Assembly (NCBI RefSeq): GCF_003854965.1
Contig: NZ_RQPI01000003.1
Coordinates: 340,421 to 404,420, forward strand
Reading direction: 5' to 3'
DNA from: Paenibacillus rhizophilus
GTDB taxonomy: Bacteria > Bacillota > Bacilli > Paenibacillales > Paenibacillaceae
DNA: 64,000 nucleotides
A model generated the notes under the pieces. The model was not told the DNA's origin. It saw nothing but the letters and a program-made list of their open reading frames with translations, and did not search any database. Position 1 is the stretch's first letter, and each line of letters begins with the position of its first letter. This document shows, one piece after another, positions 20,862 through 29,656 of the stretch. The position numbers and the translations under genes are program-made.

Positions 20862-20956
20862 TTTAGCTGCTGCGGAAAAATAGAGCCGGGGACGCAGAAG
20901 GCGTCTCCCGGCCGAACTGTGCATTCGTAATCAAATCGGAACGCAGAATGGATGAA

Positions 20957-21088
20957 ACGGAATTCCTCCCTTTTATTTCTCCAAAAATGGTCTTAGGCTG
21001 CACCCGGACGGGAATTTCTCCATCTTAATTGGACGTTTCCTCTGAAAACTGCCAGATGGAAGTCAATAAGCCGGAGTTTTTCCTGCTT
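20957..21088. repeat. three imperfect copies of an intergenic motif
   Basis: Read on the minus strand, the motif is AAR-NNGGARRAA-YTCCG: AAGCAGGAAAAACTCCGG, AAGATGGAGAAATTCCCG and AAAAGGGAGGAATTCCGT, spaced 52 and 62 bases apart. They occupy the non-coding space between the converging rluA-type gene and greA. The function is unknown. Confidence 0.5.
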
Positions 21089-21206
21089 AAAGGCCGGGAT
21101 GCCCCATTTTTCAGGAAATGAGAGGGAGGTTTTCCCGTTCGCGCCGGAGTCACCAGAGACTAACCGCCCGGCCCTTCCGCCGTATAATAAACCTGCGAGC
21201 CTGTTG

Positions 21207-21692
21207 TTAAGCCAGCCGGATTTCCAGCAGCTCATACTCAATTACGCCTGCTGGCGCATCCACTTTGATGACGCTGCCGGCTTTTTTGCCGATAAGCTCT
21301 TTGCCCAGGGGGCTTTCGTACGAAATTTTATTATGGGCCACATCGGCCTCGGCGGGGCTTACAATCCGGTATTCGACTTTCTCCGAGAACTCAATATCAT
21401 TCAGGACAACAACGGAGCCGATGCTGACGGAGGAAACATCCAGACTGTCCGCCCTTACGACACGGGCGTACTTCATCATGTTCTCCAACTGCTTGATGCG
21501 CGTCTCCATAAAAGCCTGATCATCCTTGGCGGAATGGTACTCGCTGTTTTCCTTAAGGTCACCGTAGCTGATCGCTACCTTCAGGCGCTGGGCCAGTTCC
21601 TTGCGTTTTACCGTTTTGAGTTCTTTAAGTTCTTCTTCCAGCTGGGCAAAGCCCTCCGGAGTCAGGATAATTTCATCTTCTTTGTTAGCCAT
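21207..21692 (-). CDS. greA: transcription elongation factor GreA
   Basis: GreA rescues backtracked RNA polymerase by stimulating cleavage of the transcript end. The N-terminal coiled coil has ILTPEGFAQLEEELKEL and GDLKENSEYHSAKDDQAF with the functional acidic tip. The C-terminal FKBP-like domain has IGSVVVLND, YRIVSPAEAD, ISYESPLGKELIGKKAG and ends VIEYELLEIRLA. Length is 161 residues, as usual. GGGAG precedes the ATG, and a TACAAT -10-like element lies about 40 bases upstream on the minus strand. It is the only confident large minus-strand gene in the window. It faces the rluA-type gene and is divergent from spoVID. Confidence 0.97.
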   Translation of the reverse strand: MANKEDEIILTPEGFAQLEEELKELKTVKRKELAQRLKVAISYGDLKENSEYHSAKDDQAFMETRIKQLENMMKYARVVRADSLDVSSVSIGSVVVLNDIEFSEKVEYRIVSPAEADVAHNKISYESPLGKELIGKKAGSVIKVDAPAGVIEYELLEIRLA

Positions 21693-21842
21693 TATGATCA
21701 CTACTCCCAATTTCTCGCTTTTAACTCTGCCTCTATTGTACCCTAAATGGGGCGCAAGTGATAATGTCCGGTTTAATGGTCGGTTTATTCGCGGAATTTT
21801 CGCAGCTTCAGGGGGCTTTTGGCGGCGGCTTTTGAACGGATT

Positions 21843-21871
21843 GTCATGTGCTCTTTTTAGAAGCATATACA
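21843..21871 (+). promoter_or_regulatory. candidate sigma-E promoter for spoVID
   Basis: GTCATGT and CATATACA are separated by 14 bases, close to the mother-cell sigma-E pattern (TCATATT, about 14 bases, CATACAAT). It lies about 80 bases before the spoVID start. This is a pattern match only. Confidence 0.4.
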
Positions 21872-21948
21872 TGGGGAGAGTAACATTTTGGGCTTACGCT
21901 CTGGGCCTGTCCCGGGGTTAGATTATGCCAAGAAGGAGGACATTTCCC

Positions 21949-23286
21949 GTGTTTGACCAGTCCCACGGCCTGCGGTTTGATATTTACGAACGCATTCACC
22001 TGTCTCAAGACCTTCCGGGGATATCCGAACTGGAAGAGGTTGAGCTGCTGCCGGATATTCAGGTCATTCAGCGAGAAGACCGGGCGGAACTGCACGGACA
22101 GCTGCTGCTGACGGGCCTTTACCGGAGCGAAGACGACCGGACCCACCGTTTGGAGCACTCCATTCCGGTTGAAATCACGGTGCCGCTGGCCCGGGTCAGC
22201 TCGCTTGATGAGATCGGTGTGGAAATTGAAAATTTCGATATCGACCTTCTGACGATGCGCAGCGTGAATATTACCGGTGTGCTGTCGCTGCGCGGAATCG
22301 GAGGGGCGGAGCCGGCTCCCGCCTGGCAGAGTGAAGAGTTTACCGTTGCTTATTCGCCGGATGAGGGAGAGAGAGCTTTGTCCGGGAAAGCCGATGACCC
22401 GGCGGAGGGCGCAGAGGGATTGTATGAAAATTCCCTTTGGACATTCGGAGAAGGAGCAACGGAAGATGCCGTCCAGGAGCGGGAGCAGACGGTAGCATTC
22501 AGTGCTGCTCAGGCATATCCGGGAATCACGGAGGAAGAAGACGGCGATGAATCGCCCATCTTGAATCTGGAGGAGGACCGGTATGCCGAGATTCATACGG
22601 AGAGCGGCCAACCGTTCAGCATTGAACAAGAGCCGGATTTTGGCAGCCAGTGGAAGACTCCGGAAAGCTGGAGCCATTTTGCCACGGGCGGTACGGACGC
22701 AGGCGGCAGCACGTTTGCCGGTGGCCGGACTTCCGCTGCGGACACGGCGGATATTGAGGCGGCGGACGGCGAAGAGAGTGCGGATATCGCAGACGCTTCA
22801 GACGCGGTTTCCTTTGAGTCCCACGCTGCGGACGACGGCACTTCGGCGGAAGAACAGCTTGCGCAGGACGCCGGCAGCCTTTCGGAGACGGCCTTGTCCC
22901 CGGAGGAGAAGCATGATCTGAAAATCGCTCTCGGCAGCAAAAAGGACGCAGGCGAACAGGCCAAGGAGCACCTGAGCTTCTCTTCCCTGTTGTCCTCCAG
23001 CCGCTCGCGCAGCGAGAATGAGGAAGCTTTGGCGGAAAAAGCCGCCTCCGAAGCGGCGGCCGTCACTCCGTCTGAATCTTCCGAGGATACTGAATGGAAG
23101 AGCAGATTCATGAGGAACAAGGACGGAGAGGGGGCCTTCCGCAAGGTTCGCCTCTGCATTGTGCAGCGCGAGGAGACGCTGGATACGATTGCGGAGAAAT
23201 ATCAGCTCAGCGCCCGCGAACTGGTTCTGTACAACCGGCTGCCCGGCCAGACGGTGGAGGAAGGGCAGGTTATTTATATTCCGTAG
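21949..23286 (+). CDS. spoVID: SpoVID-like spore coat/cortex morphogenetic protein with C-terminal LysM
   Basis: The N-terminus (SHGLRFDIYERIHLSQDLPGI) and the beta-rich first 130 residues resemble SpoVID. The long middle is acidic and rich in Ala, Ser and Glu. A LysM domain at about residues 399-445 (IVQRE-ETLDTIAEKYQLS...VIYIP) ends the protein. In B. subtilis SpoVID encases the forespore with coat, recruits SafA and lies directly after hemL, as here apart from the rluA-type gene and greA. The start is a GTG with AAGGAGGA 8 bases upstream; an in-frame ATG further upstream lacks a ribosome site. At 445 residues the length fits. Identification rests on domain layout and synteny. Confidence 0.85.
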   Translation: MFDQSHGLRFDIYERIHLSQDLPGISELEEVELLPDIQVIQREDRAELHGQLLLTGLYRSEDDRTHRLEHSIPVEITVPLARVSSLDEIGVEIENFDIDLLTMRSVNITGVLSLRGIGGAEPAPAWQSEEFTVAYSPDEGERALSGKADDPAEGAEGLYENSLWTFGEGATEDAVQEREQTVAFSAAQAYPGITEEEDGDESPILNLEEDRYAEIHTESGQPFSIEQEPDFGSQWKTPESWSHFATGGTDAGGSTFAGGRTSAADTADIEAADGEESADIADASDAVSFESHAADDGTSAEEQLAQDAGSLSETALSPEEKHDLKIALGSKKDAGEQAKEHLSFSSLLSSSRSRSENEEALAEKAASEAAAVTPSESSEDTEWKSRFMRNKDGEGAFRKVRLCIVQREETLDTIAEKYQLSARELVLYNRLPGQTVEEGQVIYIP

Positions 23287-23309
23287 GGACTTCCCGGCGG
23301 AGCATATTC

Positions 23310-23345
23310 AAATCCCGGCTGATAAACAGTCGGGATTTTTGTTTG
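23310..23345 (+). terminator. intrinsic terminator after spoVID
   Basis: AAATCCCGGCTG pairs with CAGTCGGGATTT (one mismatch) around a five-base loop, followed by TTTTTG. Confidence 0.8.
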
Positions 23346-23361
23346 GAAGATCTCAACAATA

Positions 23362-23389
23362 CGTCTTTCCTGGAGGGAGACGTTTTTTT
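23362..23389 (+). terminator. second tandem terminator
   Basis: ACGTCT and AGACGT pair, with an inner CCT/AGG, followed by seven T. It insulates the GntR promoter from spoVID read-through. Confidence 0.65.
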
Positions 23390-23426
23390 GTATTATTTGT
23401 ATTATAATATATAATACAAATAATAC
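23390..23426. promoter_or_regulatory. 37-bp perfect palindromic operator overlapping a promoter
   Basis: Two 17-base arms (GTATTATTTGTATTATA and its exact complement) flank a three-base ATA centre. A TATAAT sequence lies inside, so the palindrome probably covers the -10 region. It is 21 bases before the GntR-family start codon and is most simply the autoregulatory site of that repressor. Confidence 0.75.
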
Positions 23427-23447
23427 TTTATTGGTTGGAGGTAACTT

Positions 23448-23843
23448 ATGATCATAACGCTTGATTTCAAGAGTGAGACGCCTATTTACATGCAGCTTCG
23501 GAATGCGGTGGTTGTAGCGATCGGCAAGGGCGATTTGAAGGACGGCGAGAAACTGCCGACGATCCGGCAGCTGGCAGAGGAGCTCGGGATTAACGCGATG
23601 ACGGTAAATAAAGCCTATGCAATTCTGAAGAACGAAGAATTCATTACGATTGACCGCAGGCACGGAGCTACAGTAACAAGGCCCGAGGGCGGACGCGGGG
23701 AGTACAGAGAGAAGCTGGAACAGGAACTGACCCTCGTTATCAGCGAAGCCAGCCTAAAGGGAGTGGGCCGGAAGGAATTCCTTGATACCTGCGCGGATAT
23801 TTTCGCAGAGCTCGCCGCTGGACAACGTCCGATTGCAGAATAG
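23448..23843 (+). CDS. GntR family transcriptional regulator, YtrA subfamily
   Basis: A short 131-residue regulator: the GntR winged helix-turn-helix occupies about residues 8-75 (TPIYMQLRNAVVVAI, LPTIRQLAEELGINAMTVNKAY, RRHGATVTR). Only a short helical tail follows instead of a large effector domain, the hallmark of the YtrA subfamily. Such regulators usually repress their own operon and sense stress or a ligand of an adjacent membrane system. GGAGG precedes the ATG. The 37-base palindrome just upstream is the likely operator. It is followed 17 bases later by a DUF5808 membrane protein gene instead of the usual ABC transporter. Confidence 0.9.
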   Translation: MIITLDFKSETPIYMQLRNAVVVAIGKGDLKDGEKLPTIRQLAEELGINAMTVNKAYAILKNEEFITIDRRHGATVTRPEGGRGEYREKLEQELTLVISEASLKGVGRKEFLDTCADIFAELAAGQRPIAE

Positions 23844-23860
23844 AAAGGGGCCTGATAAAA

Positions 23861-25240
23861 ATGACGATGGTATTGATATTGATTCCCATATGCCTCATTA
23901 TCCTCTTAACAATGCAACTGTCTTACGGTATGCGGCCGCACATTACTGGAGGAATCATTGTCTTCGGTATTGGCATCCCGGAGCATGCCTCCCAAGCCGA
24001 GGAACTGGAGAGCCTAAGGGCTTCTTTCCGTCGAAACAATATCTTCTTTATCGTTATGAGCTCGTTTACGCTTCTCCCGATGTTTGCGTTGAACCGTTAT
24101 TTTTCACTGATCTTTTTATACTGGTGGGCCTGGATGGGTCTTGGAATATGGGGCGGATACCGATTGTTCGTAAAATATCACCGGGCCGTTGCCCGGATCA
24201 AGCGTGAGCATGATTGGATCATGGGAGAACGGCGCGTCGTTCGAGTCGATACCACGCTTATTTCTCAGAAGAAACAGCTGACCCTTTCTCCTTTTTGGTG
24301 TATCGCGCCGTTTCTGCTCTCTTTGTTCGTTATGTTCTACTCGCGGCGTTCTTCCGGAGAACTTGAGGTAATCATGGGCATCCAGGCAGCCGGAATGACG
24401 CTGTTGTTCTTCCTTCTTTCTCTTGCGATCCGGCGTATGCGGACCAAGGTATACAGCGCAGACAGCGCAATAAATACGGCGCTCAATCGGGCGCAGCGGA
24501 GATATTGGTCGGTGCTGTTCCTGGCAATGGCTATACTGGACGCCGTATTTACCGCAGCCGTTACGCTTTCCGGAATGGAAACCTCGGCCCGCTTTGACGC
24601 TGCTTGGCACATTTTTATCGGAATCCAGGTGGCGGCCCCTTTTGCCGTCGCCAATTACACGGATCGTAAAATGAAGGAGTGGAGTAAACGGCTTGATGAA
24701 GCCGACGGTCGGCTATTCTACACGGACGATGATGAATATTGGATTAACGGAATTACTTACTGCAACCCGAACGACCGGAGTATGCTGGTGTCTAAGCGGA
24801 CCGGGACCGGATTCACGCTCAATATGGCGACGCGCGGCGGCAAAGTCATAATGGGCGTCACCCTTGCATTGGTTGCTATAATTATTGCGGGACTTGCGAT
24901 TTTTTTGTTCAGGGAAGATTGGATGCCGCCGAAACTGACGGTGGGCATGGATGGAACCGTACGTGTGCAAAGTCCAAGCTACGGTTATTCTTTTCAACTG
25001 GATCAAATCCGTGAACTTCGGCTGGAGGACAGATTGCCTGACGGGACTCGGACGAATGGCGTGGCAACCGATAGCTATGCCAGAGGGCATTTCAGACTGG
25101 ATGGCTGGGGAAATACCAGGGCGTACATATTCAAGCACTCGCCTCCTTATATTGTCATCAGGTTAGCGGATGAATATATCGTGTTTAACGATAGAAAAGC
25201 TTCGGATACCCTGCGGACGTTCGAGGAACTCAGACGCTAA
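23861..25240 (+). CDS. DUF1648/DUF5808-type polytopic membrane protein
   Basis: The 459-residue protein has about seven membrane helices: one at the N-terminus, pairs near residues 60-100 and 145-185, two near 210-260, and one near 325-345. The central segment DDDEYWINGITYCNPNDRSMLV...GFTLNMA matches the DUF5808 pattern (D-E-Y-W-x2-G-x-x-Y-x-N-P-x-D). The last 110 residues form a hydrophilic domain that starts after the final helix. AAAGGGG precedes the ATG, and the gene is 17 bases from the GntR gene, so they form a two-gene unit under the palindrome. Related proteins are often paired with YtrA regulators. The function is unknown; cell envelope stress or transport is only a guess. Confidence 0.8.
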   Translation: MTMVLILIPICLIILLTMQLSYGMRPHITGGIIVFGIGIPEHASQAEELESLRASFRRNNIFFIVMSSFTLLPMFALNRYFSLIFLYWWAWMGLGIWGGYRLFVKYHRAVARIKREHDWIMGERRVVRVDTTLISQKKQLTLSPFWCIAPFLLSLFVMFYSRRSSGELEVIMGIQAAGMTLLFFLLSLAIRRMRTKVYSADSAINTALNRAQRRYWSVLFLAMAILDAVFTAAVTLSGMETSARFDAAWHIFIGIQVAAPFAVANYTDRKMKEWSKRLDEADGRLFYTDDDEYWINGITYCNPNDRSMLVSKRTGTGFTLNMATRGGKVIMGVTLALVAIIIAGLAIFLFREDWMPPKLTVGMDGTVRVQSPSYGYSFQLDQIRELRLEDRLPDGTRTNGVATDSYARGHFRLDGWGNTRAYIFKHSPPYIVIRLADEYIVFNDRKASDTLRTFEELRR

Positions 25241-25330
25241 CTTCCGCATTAAATATCGGTGAAATATCCGTGGCTGCGATCAGGCTGTACTGGCGAATTG
25301 GTCGATTTTGCGATAGACTAAAATATAGGA

Positions 25331-25383
25331 GACGAAGAACGTCCCGATCCATTCCCGCCGAATGGATCGGGACGTTCTTCGTC
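25331..25383. terminator. 24-bp perfect hairpin between two genes
   Basis: Two 24-base arms (beginning GACGAAGAACGTCCCGATCC) pair without a mismatch around a CCGCC loop. No long T-tract follows on either strand (CATTTTAG on the plus strand), so it may be a terminator, a transcript-stabilising stem or a regulatory leader. It ends 21 bases before the next start codon, just before its ribosome binding site. Confidence 0.5.
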
Positions 25384-25404
25384 ATTTTAGGGGAGGTAAT
25401 CAAA

Positions 25405-26086
25405 ATGAATGTTGAGGAAGCGCATGCAGCATTTATCGAGTACCATTTGCAGAGCAGAACAGGAGAACGAAAAGGCCGCCTGAAGCGGGGACACCGCGAT
25501 GCCGAGAAGCTATTTTGCCGCAGCATATGGTGGCCGCTTCAAGGAAATTTCAATAATTTGCATCCGGAATACGAAGTTTTGGATTGGCGGGGGCTATCCT
25601 ACTTTTGCGATTTTGCCTGGCTTACGCCGTTTGCGAAGCTGATCATCGAAATCAAAGGTTTCGGTCCCCACGTCACGGACATGGACAGAAAAAAATATTG
25701 CAACGAACTGAACCGGGAAACTTTTTTAACGGCGATGGGTTTCCAGGTCATTTCTTTTGCCTATGACGACGTCGCTCATCATCCTGAACGAACCATCACG
25801 CTTCTGCGCATGGTGCTTAGCCGTTATCAGTCCGAGACTTCTCCGGTTAACCTGAACAGTGTGGCGGAACGGGAAATCATCCGCCCTTGCCTGTATGCTC
25901 GCCCGCCCCCTTCGCCCCATCGATGTGGAGACTCATTTAAGCATCAACCATCGCACAGCCGTTCGAATGCTGCAAACACTTTGCGAGAAAGGATGGTTTA
26001 CTGCTGCAACCGGAGCGGCGGGCAAACATATAGTGCGGTACGAGCTGCAGCGAGGCGCGATGAACCAAATCATGCAGAAAACCTGA
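25405..26086 (+). pseudogene. frameshifted DUF559/restriction-endonuclease-fold protein with C-terminal winged helix
   Basis: The first frame encodes about 160 residues starting MNVEEAHAAFIEYHLQ. It includes a nuclease-like core YEVLDWRGLSYFCDFAW followed by KLIIEIKGFGPHV, with the D...E-x-K pattern of the PD-(D/E)XK fold. After REIIR the frame becomes nonsense (P-C-L-Y-A-R-P-P-P). One base to the side a good frame continues as LACMLARPLRPIDVETHLS and NHRTAVRMLQTLCEKGWFT, a helix-turn-helix. Removing one C from the run at 25884-25886 restores a single protein of about 226 residues. The start has GGGGAGG 8 bases upstream. Similar nuclease/DNA-binding proteins are, from memory, common in Paenibacillus; the role is unknown. 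It is a recent pseudogene, a sequencing error or a programmed frameshift. Confidence 0.7.
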
Positions 26087-26527
26087 AATTATACATCTTT
26101 TATCGGCGTTGGAACGTTCACTGAATAATATGCCTGCCTAGATACAGTTATTTTCCCGTGCAAGCTCAAATGCAGTCGGCAGAGCCTTGAGTTCCTGCAC
26201 AATAGCAGGTTTTTCCGCCTAACCACCGCTTGTGTTCGAAATAACCTGCACTTTAGCTGTTTTGCAAGGCGCCGATTGCCGATTCGCTGCTTTGCCAGAC
26301 GCCGATTGTAGATTAGCTATTTTCAAGACGTCGATTAGCTGTTTTGCCAGACGCTCAACTAAAAATCGCCAAGCCCTTCATGGTGGAGCACGAAAGCCAA
26401 CCTCGAACTTACATACTCGTAGAGTAATACTTGCAAAATGACGAGACGCCAAGCAAGCCCTCATGCCCAGCAGATACTTTCCGCCAAAAATTCGTAAGCG
26501 ATTGTCCTGCTATGACCAGCCTCCCTG
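26087..26527. other. non-coding region with short repeats
   Basis: No convincing gene is present. A small stem CCTGC/GCAGG followed by TTTTT near 26194-26214 could be a weak terminator, and the tandem repeat described separately fills 26254-26354. Confidence 0.4.
26254..26354. repeat. degenerate tandem repeat, four units of about 20-30 bp
   Basis: Units share the pattern AGCTGTTTTGCCAGACGCCG ATT with variable ends: AGCTGTTTTGCAAGGCGCCG, GCTGCTTTGCCAGACGCCG, AGCTATTTTCAAGACGTCG and AGCTGTTTTGCCAGACGC. Units differ by substitutions and short indels, and there is no uniform spacer, so this is not a CRISPR array. Confidence 0.65.
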
Positions 26528-26556
26528 TTGACTACGCCGAAAGCAAAATGTATTAT
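26528..26556 (+). promoter_or_regulatory. sigma-A promoter of the valS T-box transcript
   Basis: TTGACT and TATTAT are spaced by exactly 17 bases, with the T-box leader beginning just downstream. Confidence 0.75.
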
Positions 26557-26562
26557 GTAAAG

Positions 26563-26885
26563 TATTAAGCAATATTTCCTTAAAGACTGGGAACGGGAAG
26601 AGTAGGCGGTGAGCCCTTCAGAGAGCGGAATGCAACAGCTGTGAGCTTCCGCAGGATGCAGCCAGCCGAAGTCGCCCCGGAGTCGCACGTTTGAGCTGTA
26701 TGGCCGTTAAGCCCATATCGTTAGAGCGCGCCGGACGCAGGCCGTTATTTCTGCATTGAGTGTCGCGTTTTGCCGGCGTTTTTTATTGAACAATCCGGCT
26801 CCGCCGTTGCCCGGCGCAGTACGCGAAACAAAGGTGGTACCGCGAAAGAATGACCTTTCGTCCTTTGAGGACGGAAGGTCTTTTT
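26563..26885 (+). ncRNA. T-box leader, valine specific
   Basis: The T-box core AAGGTGGTACCGCG is at 26831-26844, complementary to the tRNA acceptor end. It is followed by a terminator hairpin (GACCTTTCGTCC / GGACGGAAGGTC) and TTTTTGT. Stem I elements appear upstream: GGGAAGAGTA, CAGAGAGCGG, and a specifier region CCGAAGTCGCCCC with GUC (valine codon) at 26671-26673. Uncharged tRNA(Val) would bind the specifier and stabilise the antiterminator, turning on valS and folC when valine is short. The exact 5' end is estimated from the promoter. Confidence 0.93.
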
Positions 26886-26927
26886 GTATTTATTTCGACA
26901 GTTAGACAAATATGGAGGTAAAAAGCA

Positions 26928-29651
26928 ATGACAGAACATAATCCATTGACTCCGGCGCAGCAGCCGGAACTTGAAGAGATTGGAGGCAGCCCGGCGGAGG
27001 GCGGCGCCAAGAACGACATGCCGACCACGTATGATCCCAAGGCTGCGGAGCAGAAATGGTATCCTTACTGGATGGAGGGCGGCTTCTTCCGCGCAGGATT
27101 GCGTCCGGACGCGAAGCCTTATACGATTGTCATTCCGCCGCCGAACGTGACGGGGATGCTGCATATCGGGCATGCGCTCGATTTTACGCTGCAGGATATT
27201 CTCATCCGCACCAAGCGGATGCAAGGTTACGATACGCTGTGGCTGCCGGGAACGGACCATGCGGGCATCGCGACTCAGACGAAGGTTGAGCAGAAGCTGC
27301 GCGCCCAGAACGTATCCCGCTACGATCTCGGCCGCGAGAAATTTCTGGAGCAGGTATGGGAATGGAAAGACCAGTACGCGGCAACCATCCATGAGCAGTG
27401 GTCCAAAATGGGGCTGTCGCTCGATTACACCCGCGAACGGTTTACGCTGGATGAGGGACTGTCCAAGGCGGTGCGCGAGGTATTCGTCAAGCTGTACGAA
27501 AAGGGCCTGATCTACCGCGGCAAGCGCATCATCAACTGGGACCCTGCGGCCCGTACGGCCCTGTCCGATATTGAAGTGGAGTACAAGGAAGTTAACGGCC
27601 ATCTCTATCATCTGCGTTATCCCCTCAAGGACGGCAGCGGCTTCATTACCGTAGCGACAACGCGTCCGGAGACGATGCTTGGGGACACGGCGGTAGCGGT
27701 GCATCCGAAGGATGAGCGGTACAAGGATATGATCGGCAAGACGCTGATTCTTCCAATCATCGGCCGCGAGATTCCGGTCATTGCTGATGAGTATGTTGAA
27801 AAAGAGTTCGGCAGCGGCGCGGTAAAGATTACGCCTGCTCATGACCCGAACGACTTCGAGGTCGGCCAGCGCCACAATCTGCCGCAGATCGTCGTCATGG
27901 ACGAGAGCGGCACGATGAACGCCGAAGCGGGGCCTTACCAGGGTCAGGACCGCAGCGAATGCCGCAAGAACATTACCGCCGACCTGAAAGAACAGGGCGT
28001 GCTCATCTCTATTGAGGACCATGTCCATCAGGTGGGACACAGCGAGCGCTCCGGAGCCGTGGTTGAGCCTTATTTGTCGACGCAGTGGTTCGTGGCGATG
28101 CAGCCGCTCGCCGAAGCGGCGATCCAGGCGCAAAAAGACGGCAGCGGCGTGAACTTTGTGCCGGACCGGTTCGAGAAGATTTATCTGCACTGGATCGAAA
28201 ATGTGCGCGATTGGTGTATTTCCCGCCAGCTCTGGTGGGGCCACCGCATTCCGGCCTGGTATTCCGAATCCACCGGCGAGATGGTTGTCGCCCGCGACGA
28301 AGAGGAAGCTCGCCGGATTAGCGGCCTGGACGATCTGAAGCAGGATGAGGATGTGCTGGATACGTGGTTCAGCTCGGGCCTGTGGCCGTTCTCCACGCTC
28401 GGCTGGCCGGATGACAGCGCGGATTTGAAACGCTTTTACCCGACTGACGTGCTCGTGACGGGTTACGATATCATCTATTTCTGGGTGGCGCGGATGATCT
28501 TCACGGCGCTGGAATTTACCGGCGAGAAGCCGTTCTCCGACGTGCTGATTCACGGCCTTGTCCGCGACTCGGAAGGACGGAAGATGTCCAAGTCGCTCGG
28601 CAACGGCGTCGATCCGCTCGAAGTCATCGAGAAATACGGCGCCGACGCCATGCGCTATATGATTTCCACAGGCAGCACGCCGGGACAGGACCTGCGTTTC
28701 CGCTGGGAGAAGGTTGAACAGGCGCGCAATTTTGCGAACAAGATCTGGAACGCCTCGCGCTTTGCGCTGATGAATCTGGAAGGCGTGTCCTTTGAGGATA
28801 TCGACATTTCCGGCAAGCTTGGCACCGCCGACCGCTGGATTTTGCACCGCCTGAACGAAACTTCCCGCGATATTTCGCGTCTCATTAATGCATATGATTT
28901 TGGCGAGACCGGACGTCTCCTGTACAATTTCATTTGGGACGATCTGTGCGACTGGTATATCGAGTTCGCGAAGCTGTCCCTGTACGGCTCGGACGCCGCC
29001 GCCAAACGCAGCACGCAATCCGTACTGGCTTACGTGCTCGACCGCACACTGCGCCTGATTCATCCGTTCATGCCGTACATTTCGGAGGAAATCTGGCAGC
29101 ATCTGCCGCATGAAGGCGAGACGATTACGCTGGCCGCATGGCCGGAATATGATGCCGCGCTTGAGAATCCGGATGCGGTGGCCGAAATGAATCTGTTGAT
29201 GGATATGATCCGCGCCGTGCGCAATATCCGGGCCGAAGTGAATGTGCCGATGAGCAAAAAGGTCGAGCTGATCGTCAAGGCGGGAAGCGAAGAGACGCTG
29301 GCTATTATCGAGCGGAACAACGCCTATATCAGCCGTTTCGCCAATACCTCCTCTTTCGAGGCGGGCCTGAATCCGGAGGCTCCGGAGAAGGTTATGTCCG
29401 CAGTTGTAACGGGGGCCGAGCTGCTGCTGCCGCTGTCTGGCCTGATCGATATCGAGCAGGAAATCGCCCGGCTTGAAAAAGAGGTGCAGACGCTGAACAG
29501 CGAAGTGGAACGTGTGGATAAAAAGCTCGGCAACCCCGGCTTCGTAGCCAAGGCGCCGGCCAAAGTCATCGAAGAGGAACGGGCCAAGCAGGCCGATTAC
29601 TCGGCTAAACGCGAGAAAGTGCTGGCCCGTATCGCGGAGCTGAGAGGATAA
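26928..29651 (+). CDS. valS: valyl-tRNA synthetase
   Basis: ValS charges tRNA(Val) with valine and edits mischarged threonine. The class I HIGH motif (LHIGHALDF) is near residue 80 and the KMSKS motif ([10 protein letters not shown]) near residue 552. The CP1 editing domain ([19 protein letters not shown]) lies between them, and the C-terminal coiled coil ([25 protein letters not shown] region) ends the protein. At 907 residues it is slightly longer than usual, with a variable acidic N-terminal extension of about 30 residues before [24 protein letters not shown] precedes the ATG. It is controlled by the T-box leader upstream and is followed 5 bases later by folC. Confidence 0.97.
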   Translation: MTEHNPLTPAQQPELEEIGGSPAEGGAKNDMPTTYDPKAAEQKWYPYWMEGGFFRAGLRPDAKPYTIVIPPPNVTGMLHIGHALDFTLQDILIRTKRMQGYDTLWLPGTDHAGIATQTKVEQKLRAQNVSRYDLGREKFLEQVWEWKDQYAATIHEQWSKMGLSLDYTRERFTLDEGLSKAVREVFVKLYEKGLIYRGKRIINWDPAARTALSDIEVEYKEVNGHLYHLRYPLKDGSGFITVATTRPETMLGDTAVAVHPKDERYKDMIGKTLILPIIGREIPVIADEYVEKEFGSGAVKITPAHDPNDFEVGQRHNLPQIVVMDESGTMNAEAGPYQGQDRSECRKNITADLKEQGVLISIEDHVHQVGHSERSGAVVEPYLSTQWFVAMQPLAEAAIQAQKDGSGVNFVPDRFEKIYLHWIENVRDWCISRQLWWGHRIPAWYSESTGEMVVARDEEEARRISGLDDLKQDEDVLDTWFSSGLWPFSTLGWPDDSADLKRFYPTDVLVTGYDIIYFWVARMIFTALEFTGEKPFSDVLIHGLVRDSEGRKMSKSLGNGVDPLEVIEKYGADAMRYMISTGSTPGQDLRFRWEKVEQARNFANKIWNASRFALMNLEGVSFEDIDISGKLGTADRWILHRLNETSRDISRLINAYDFGETGRLLYNFIWDDLCDWYIEFAKLSLYGSDAAAKRSTQSVLAYVLDRTLRLIHPFMPYISEEIWQHLPHEGETITLAAWPEYDAALENPDAVAEMNLLMDMIRAVRNIRAEVNVPMSKKVELIVKAGSEETLAIIERNNAYISRFANTSSFEAGLNPEAPEKVMSAVVTGAELLLPLSGLIDIEQEIARLEKEVQTLNSEVERVDKKLGNPGFVAKAPAKVIEEERAKQADYSAKREKVLARIAELRG

Positions 29652-29656
29652 CGGAT

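Noticed and set aside
21099..21746. 215-codon plus-strand frame opposite greA.
   Set aside because: greA on the minus strand has every family motif; the plus-strand product has none.
26254..26354. Possible CRISPR-like array.
   Set aside because: Units are degenerate, lack regular spacers and no cas genes are present.
26745..29111. Very long open frame (788 codons) on the minus strand across valS.
   Set aside because: It is the antisense shadow of the GC-rich valS gene; the protein is Arg/His/Ala-rich with no family motifs, while valS is unmistakable.
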